A stretch of 64,000 bases of DNA. Source: Stomoxys calcitrans (lineage: Eukaryota; Arthropoda; Insecta; Diptera; Muscidae). Positions 57,706-64,000 of this stretch are shown one piece after another (position 1 is the first letter of the stretch; every line of letters starts with the position of its first letter). Made by a program: the position numbers and the translations under genes. Location of the stretch: positions 120,169,869 to 120,233,868 of the forward strand of contig NC_081554.1 of NCBI RefSeq assembly GCF_963082655.1. The letters run 5' to 3'. Below the pieces are notes generated by a model. The model saw only the letters and a program-made list of their open reading frames with translations, searched no databases and was not told the origin of the DNA.

Positions 57706-59040
57706 TTTGTCTGTTTCCATATCACTCGATGACTCTCGATATATTAACGTAGCTATTGAAGTAGCACACTTTTTTTTTGTGTACCATTATATAGCACATG
57801 ATGGGCCTGTTCCCCATGAATTGTAAGCATAGGACTCTTTATATTTTATGGTACCCAAAGGGTCCATTATGCTCATATTTCCGCACTCATTTCTTGTTAA
57901 TTCCTCGCAATCCCACCGATGATTGACCGTCAATGGAAATGTGCCAACTCAACAACGGAGACTGTGAATAATAATCCCCAATATGACATTAAATTCCACG
58001 TCCCATCATAACTCATTTACCTTTGCGTCAAAGTAAATCCAAAACCACAAAAAAATCAACGAAAACAGCAAACTTTTTCAATTTGTAAAAGTAAACATTT
58101 GTAATAAACAAAAACCGAGGAACAATAACCGAAAAGAAAATAATAATCTAGCCATTGATGGTGGGTTCAAGCTGGCTACTGGCCGGGTAGTAGCTCCAAC
58201 CGCAATAACAGCGCAAGTAATAAATCCCAAAAATACAAACATTTGTCCATCACTCAAGCATGCGGGACCGACCTACGGCTTCAAACAATGTCTTCTTCGA
58301 CGGGCAATAATCAAATTGATCGGCCCACTTGTCAAAACACTTCCTTTTTCCTGAACCAGTCGTTGAAAAGAACAGGCACACACCATACCTACAAATGCTA
58401 GTACGCCGTCATACAAGTTAAGCCCTTGCCAAAGCGAAAATCTCGTTCGCACTCAAGGGAACAATTTTCGACGCCAACTCCCTTCGGGGCTGAAAATTGA
58501 AAATGAGTTGCCACAGGCTGCCAGCTGTCCGCCATTGCCACTGTCACTGCAAGTCAAAAATTATGATGGATGTTCGACGATTTGCTGAAGTTCTATCCAT
58601 GCCAGAGTACTGATAAACACAAGATGAGAACGAAGAGAAATCCGAGAAAAGTTTCTTTGTTCCACTTTGGTTGGTTTGTTTACAGTTTCGATATAATTGA
58701 ATTGAAGCAAAGTTGTTCCCACCAACGCCGCTATTCGCCGGCACAACTTAAGTCCTTTCGAGGTAGGACGATTAACAAATGAATGACACAACGTTCGGAA
58801 GGAGGAAATTGATGAAGGAAAGTCATTAAAAAAGTCACCTCATATGAATGGAAAAGTTTAATTTAAACTGCTGGTGTTGATGGGATAAAACTTTTCTGTG
58901 AATTCATTTTGTGTCCCTGCGAAATGTAATGAACGCAATGAATCTTTTGAATTATTTGATAAAATTAAAATAAAGCTATCTATGCCCATATGCTCTGCTG
59001 TCTATCAAGAGGAACGCCTGAGTGAAATGAAAAATAATAA
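57706..59040. other. Low-repeat region, no gene recognised
   Basis: Mixed-composition, mostly unique DNA (for example 'cgttcgcactcaagggaaca'). Short overlapping open frames near 58544-58791 have no known motif. It could be conserved non-coding DNA of the receptor locus. Confidence 0.35.
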
Positions 59041-60229
59041 ATAAAAAGCGGCCGAACCGGGTCGAACTTTGAACTCAGCTATAAAAGTAAACAAATAAGC
59101 TCTATATGTGAAGAAGGCAAATCGGCGACTATATGAGGCTTATGGTGGGGCCTAACATGTCCAGCAGGCCTATAATGCTATGAAAAAAGTCAGTATGTCT
59201 GTACAGCTTCAAGCCTTTTTAATTCGTTTGCTGTATTATAGTCAGTCTCAAAGATTATTTATAATATTTCTTGAAAATAGTCCATACATATACAAAATAG
59301 CTCCAATCATATACACACAACTTATTCGTGCATATGTAGAGTCGACTCGTTCTTTGTTTCATGTTCTTCTCTTTACAAAAGAAAATCTAATAGATTTATG
59401 GAGACAAAGTTTATTTTTCCAATTAAAAACGCATCACCTTAAACGACAAACAAAATCCCATATATGACGACACTGAAGGCGAGTAAGGCGAGCTAGCACC
59501 AAGCAGAGGATGCCTGGATAGATTGGTATGGATGCTTAAACCAACACTTAATTTATTCTGCCACATATTTGGCCCCACAGACATACATACCAATACCAAT
59601 AGTTGGATGTAAGGCCAGAGCAGCGACAAGGCGATGGTGACACTAGTGGTGATGATGACGAGGATGTTGATGTTGAAACTTTGCCACAAGGCTTTTAAAT
59701 AAAATGGTGCCAAAGAAATTCAAGCTTCAATGGTCATCATCGAAGCAAAAACCAACCAACCATACGCTGCCAGACCAGACTCCTAGTGAAAATTCTTTTC
59801 GGGTTGATCGAGAGAAGGAAAAATGACAAAAATTTCTTAGACTGACAGAAACTTACCAAGCCTTCATTGGAAAACAAATGATGTGGCCATGATGGAAGGA
59901 TAGAAGTCTTTGAATAGTTCACCCAAAAGACGCAGCATTTAAAGAACTGGATTGAGCGAGACGTAGCGTTGAAAATACGAGAGGTGCATGAGAATTTTGA
60001 TAAAAAGTACTTAGACTGCATTTTGTGGGGATTATCCCGCTCTTTTACTGTTTACCCGCCAAATCCCACTTTTCTTAAAAAATAAAAGGTCGATTTTTAA
60101 ATTAGGTTTTGTTGCATAAAGTCCTATGCAAAGTAAAAGGTGGTATGGTATAAGCAAATCAACAGCATTGACGGTTAGAATTAAAACCAAATTTTTGCTC
60201 AAATCGGTTTATAATAAGTAAGAATTAAA
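59041..60229. other. Intergenic, no gene recognised
   Basis: Unique DNA. A minus-strand frame at 59423-59713 is hydrophobic but starts at TTG and has no supporting motif. A short mini-me-like scrap ('cggccgaaccgggtcgaact') occurs at 59050. Confidence 0.35.
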
Positions 60230-60289
60230 GAGTAATATGAAAATAAGATACATATGTGGTGGATTTGATACAATTTGCAAATTTGTCCA

Positions 60290-60745
60290 TGAACACTCCA
60301 CTAAGGAACAGAGGCCAAATGCGCACATATCAATGAGTGTTGTCCGATTGAAATTAGATCTGAATTATAAGGGATCTCCTAATTATAGCCGAGTCCGAAC
60401 GGCGGACGCAGTACGACACCACTTTGGGGAGAAGTTTTTACATGTCATAGTAAAATTAAAAAAATTTTCCCATGAACATTCCTTCCACTAAGGAACAGGG
60501 ACAATCTTCTCACATATCAATGAGTGAAGTCCGAATCATGTTTAAGCTCAATGGTAAGAGGCCTCCTTCCTCCTCCTTTTTATAGCCGAGTCCGAACGGG
60601 GTGCCGCAGAACGAAGCCTCTTTGGAGAGAAGTTTTACATGGAGTCGTACCCTGGCCTCATAGGCGGACATGCTTACCTCAGCGCTACGGTGGATTGGGC
60701 CAAATCTTTTATAGGTCTCTACAGGCCTTCTTATTTCCAAATAGG
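60290..60745 (-). repeat. Two SINE-like repeat copies with tRNA-like end
   Basis: The phrases 'tccactaaggaacag', 'acatatcaatgagtg', 'atagccgagtccgaacgg' and 'ggagagaagttttacatg' occur twice (about 60290-60450 and 60470-60745). The second copy ends 'aggcggacatgcttacctca' and 'gcgctacggtgg', whose reverse complement resembles a tRNA A-box region, as in tRNA-derived SINEs. No intact B box is present. Confidence 0.55.
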
Positions 60746-60761
60746 TAACCTTTTAATATTG

Positions 60762-61490
60762 TAGAAGCCTTATCAAGTTATGGACCGATAGGGATCGTAT
60801 TTGCCCTGACTGTTAAAAATCATAACAAAATATGTTTAACACCTCGAAATATTGAAAGTGTTACCATAAACTGTATATATTCTTGATCGTCTTAACTTTC
60901 TAAGTCGACCGTCCCTCAGTCGGTCGAAATCACAATAGCCGTCGAACAAATAAAGGTACACGTATTCTCTCAAAATTTTGCATAGATGCTTCTTATTGAT
61001 GTATTTAGGTCCTTGGGAATTGCAAACGGGCCGATTTGGCTGAAATAATGTTTTAATATGGTAAGTATGGTTCAAGTCTGTGTATAATCTGATATTGCTC
61101 CGACATAAACCGATCTCCCGATTTTACTTCTGAAGCCATCAGAAGCCGCAATTGTGGTCCGATTTAGCTGAAATTTTGCACGTGCTATTTACAACTTGCA
61201 ACAACAATCGGCCTATAATCTCATATAGCTTCCATATAAACCGATGTTACGATATGACATTTTGAGCCCCTAGAAGACCAAATTCTGTTCCCATTTGGCT
61301 GAAGTTTCCGGTCTACAACTTGATATAGCTCCCATATAATCCGATCTTCTGGTTAGCCTTCAACGGCACCTAAAATTTTTGTCAGATTTGGCAGAAATTT
61401 GGTACGTAAATTACACATATGCCCTTTGAACTACGTTAATTTTTTAAAATTGTTAGCAAACTCCATGGTGGTGGTTTACCAAGATTTGGA
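60762..61490 (-). repeat. mini-me/Helitron-like element, decayed
   Basis: A scrap of a unit in plus orientation (60762-60830), then 'acctcgaaatattgaaagtg', (TA)n, core and a short GTC tract (about 60870-60930), then units up to 'tccatggtggtggtttacca'. The hairpin end is missing. Confidence 0.65.
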
Positions 61491-61494
61491 GGTT

Positions 61495-63131
61495 TTACAA
61501 AATAGGAGGTCTTCCACAGGGAGGAGAAGGGGGAAGTAACTCTCCTTGTGGTGAGCATTGATCAAGTCACCGTGACAAATTTAGCAAGGACGTCTTTTCA
61601 AGATTGGAAAGACTAGGATAGGCAAATATCCTCATATTGGGCTATCAGGCTGTGCAGTGGCAGGACACTTAAAAACGCCTAACGAACATGGGGCCGAGGA
61701 AGGGACAATCCCGTCTAGGATAAAACTAGGATAAGCAAAGATCCTAATACTAAAACAACAGGTAGTGCAGGGGCGAGAGACCCAACACATCCTAGCCGAC
61801 GACAGATCCATCAACGACTTCTAGGTTTGGAAGACTAGGACAGGTTAAGATCCTAATATTGAAACATCAGGCAGCTCAGCGAGAGGAGTCTACATGCAGC
61901 CTAACGAACAGAGACCCGACGATGGAACCAATAAAGACTTTATAAAAATTCGGAAGACTAGGATAGGCAAAAAACCTAATACGATATACGCCTTACATCC
62001 TTTCAAAACTATAGAACGCATTGCGGATGGCATGATAAAGAGTAGGACATCCAACGAACTGCTTAAATACAAACAGCATGCCTATATCAAGAAAAGGTCG
62101 GCGGAGACTGCATTGCACGAGGTTATGCATAAAATAGAAGAATCCTTCGATGCCAAGACGTACACACGGCGGTATGCATTGGCATCGATGGGGCTTTAAC
62201 AATGTGCGGACCGACACACTGTTATAATACAATGTTATAGTACATCTAGGAGGTAAGGAACCGAACCACCTATTCAGAAGGGCCGAAGACAAATTTATCG
62301 CACCACGTCTCCTCAATGGAACGATTTTGATATTTAACAAGATGAAATACTTAGGTGTGACCTTGGACAGGAAACTGAATTGGACCGTACTGAGAAGGCT
62401 CACAGATGTTGGGCACTATGTGGACGGGCCGTAGGCTCAAAATGGGGCCTGAATCCAAGGAAAGTCCTTCAGGAGCGTGAAAAGACCAATACTTAATTAC
62501 GCCTCAGTAGTTTGGTGGACTGCGATGGAGAAAAAGTACAACGTTAGGATAATACAGGTACAACGTTAGGATAATACAGGTTCAGAGAACATGTTGTCTT
62601 GGCATAGGTGAAACGATGATGATCATGCCTACTATGGCACGACTCATAGACATACAGATTCGGATTTTGAGAATACGAGGCTATTACTGAAAGAAAGTAA
62701 GGTCAGAATAGCTTTCGGTATCATAACAGGACACATAAAATTACAAGTTCATTTATTCAAAATCGGTGCGCCAAGTGGTAGCATGTGTAGGGCATGCGGA
62801 GAAGATGATGAGACGTTTGAGCATTTTCTATATCACTGTCCGGCCTTCGCAGCTAACAGACACCGGCACTTAGGTGGGGACACAATACCAGACATAAGCC
62901 AACTAAGGGGCGTGGTATGGAGAACAATAAGGGATTTTGTAAGGGGCGTGGTATGGAGAACAATAAGGGATGTTGTAAGCAGCTCGGAGTTCTTGACTTA
63001 GATTTTCTTTTTCGAGGTTACTTTTTAGTATTTAGAGCGCAACAACAAGCCAATCACTGGCTTAGGTATATGTTTATAGTAGCATGGGGCGGATTAATAT
63101 CCACACCCTCTTTTCAACCTAACCTAACCTA
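61495..63131 (+). pseudogene. Decayed non-LTR retrotransposon (LINE)
   Basis: Plus-strand fragments in order: RT palm text 'KHAYI/QHAYIKKRSAETALHEVMHKIEES' (61894-62199), then in other frames 'MKYLGVTLDRKLNWT' and 'LNYASVVWWTAMEK', and a C-terminal 'CRACGEDDETFEHFLYHCPAF' (62783-63001). The 3' end is a run of cctaacctaacctaa. Local tandem duplications (about 62536-62580 and 62908-62970), stops and shifts show that it is dead. It resembles R1/LOA/I-type elements; the clade is unassigned. Confidence 0.75.
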
Positions 63132-63731
63132 AATCGAAATTTAAATAACTCATACCTTAAAGCTCCAATTTTATTGCTTGAGTTGATCTACAATACATAC
63201 AAAATTATTCCAGTTCTTTGAAAAACTATATGAAATTATTATTATCAAACTTTTTAAGTATACTTAATGCATTGTATTACAAATTACAACTTATATATTA
63301 ATTTAGTTTAAAATTTTAATTTTTATAAACTTTGCAATTTATCGATTAAAAAGTTTGTATTGGCTTCAAGCTTTACTTCATTGGGCAATGAATTAAAAAG
63401 CTGCAATTCTTTTGTAGAATAGTGACCTTTGGTAGCCTAAAATTTCAAATATTGCGTAAGAAATTCGGATGTGCTTTACCAACATTTTGGATTTGGTCGC
63501 TACGATACTCTGGTGCAATTTGGTCGCTGATATAGTCGGAAATAAATTCATTTAGGAAAAATAAGCATGTAATTCATATAAATGCCCATACATACTAATA
63601 TTAATATTACCATTACAAATACTAATACTCAGAGTCGGAGTTAAATTGCACTATGTGATCGTTTTCATAACTGCAGTCATATCGGCGAAAAATTTCCAAC
63701 GATGTTTTTAGGGAAATAATTTTTCTCCTCT
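63132..63731. other. AT-rich intergenic, no gene seen
   Basis: AT-rich unique DNA after the LINE tail; nothing recognised. Confidence 0.35.
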
Positions 63732-64000
63732 TTTATACCCACCATCGAGGTATCATTTTGTCATTCCGTTTTCAACACATCGAAATATCCACTTCCGACC
63801 CTTTAAGTATATATGTTCTTGATCAGCTTAAAAATCTAAGACGATCTAGCCATGTCCGTCCGTCTGTCTGTTGAAATCACGCTACAGTCTTTAAAAGTAG
63901 AGATATTGAGCTGAAATTTTGAACAGATTCTTTTTTTGTCCATAAGCAGGTTAAGTTCGAAGATGGGCTATATCGGACTATATCTTGATATAGCCCCCAT
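63732..64000 (-). repeat. mini-me/Helitron-like element, cut by window end
   Basis: 'ttttatacccaccatcgagg', (TA)n, core, short GTCY and the start of a unit related to the 27597-29160 subfamily ('cacgctacagtctttaaaag'). Confidence 0.7.

Noticed and set aside
59423..59713. Hydrophobic minus-strand frame considered as the missing Ryk signal-peptide exon
   Set aside because: It begins with TTG rather than ATG and lacks the conserved sequence expected before the AELYYV exon.

Overview
The window looks like nuclear DNA of a higher (schizophoran, probably calyptrate) fly. This rests on three things. It contains a multi-exon Ryk/Derailed-family receptor gene. It is saturated with dipteran mini-me/DINE-like Helitron repeats, which have a (TA)n tract, a short core beginning ttcttgatcgtc, then a (GTCY)n tract. 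It also carries mariner-type MITEs, non-LTR (LINE) remnants and a Ty3/Gypsy element. No bacterial genes, rRNA, functional tRNA or CRISPR array was seen.

Layout. 1-479: mini-me-type repeat. 480-15911: a Polinton/adintovirus-type DNA-virus-like element folded into a giant palindrome, with two arms of about 7.5 kb (480-7989 and 8125-15911) around a 135-bp unique loop (7990-8124). Each arm carries a spliced protein-primed-type PolB gene, a phospholipase A2-domain (parvovirus VP1-like) gene, an adenain-like cysteine protease, an A32-like packaging ATPase and a charged repeat protein cut by the palindrome centre. No capsid or integrase gene is visible. 15912-37360: a graveyard of nested mini-me elements, another tandem repeat family, a 202-bp mariner-type MITE and three LINE reverse-transcriptase remnants in the whole window (two of them here).

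37367-41122 (minus strand): the three 3' exons of a Ryk/Derailed-type WIF-domain receptor pseudokinase, with splice sites that can be read base by base. Its 5' exon(s) were not found. 41753-51281 (minus strand): a complete and very young LTR retrotransposon lying upstream of exon 2, with seemingly identical 2102-bp LTRs, a 4-bp target duplication (AGGC), a tRNA-Lys primer site, a Gag with an N-terminal RING-H2 finger, and a Pol reached by a -1 frameshift. 51286-64000: more mini-me copies, one of them inside a second copy of the same MITE, SINE-like tRNA-derived fragments and a decayed LINE.

Most notable: (i) the near-identical palindromic Polinton with an asymmetric loop, which suggests snap-back replication or fold-back repair of a linear viral genome; (ii) a canonical A_AAA_AAC slippery heptamer directly before the PLA2 gene stop, whose -1 frame is open straight into the protease; (iii) the RING-Gag of the LTR element. 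All family calls come from motifs read by eye; no database search was possible.
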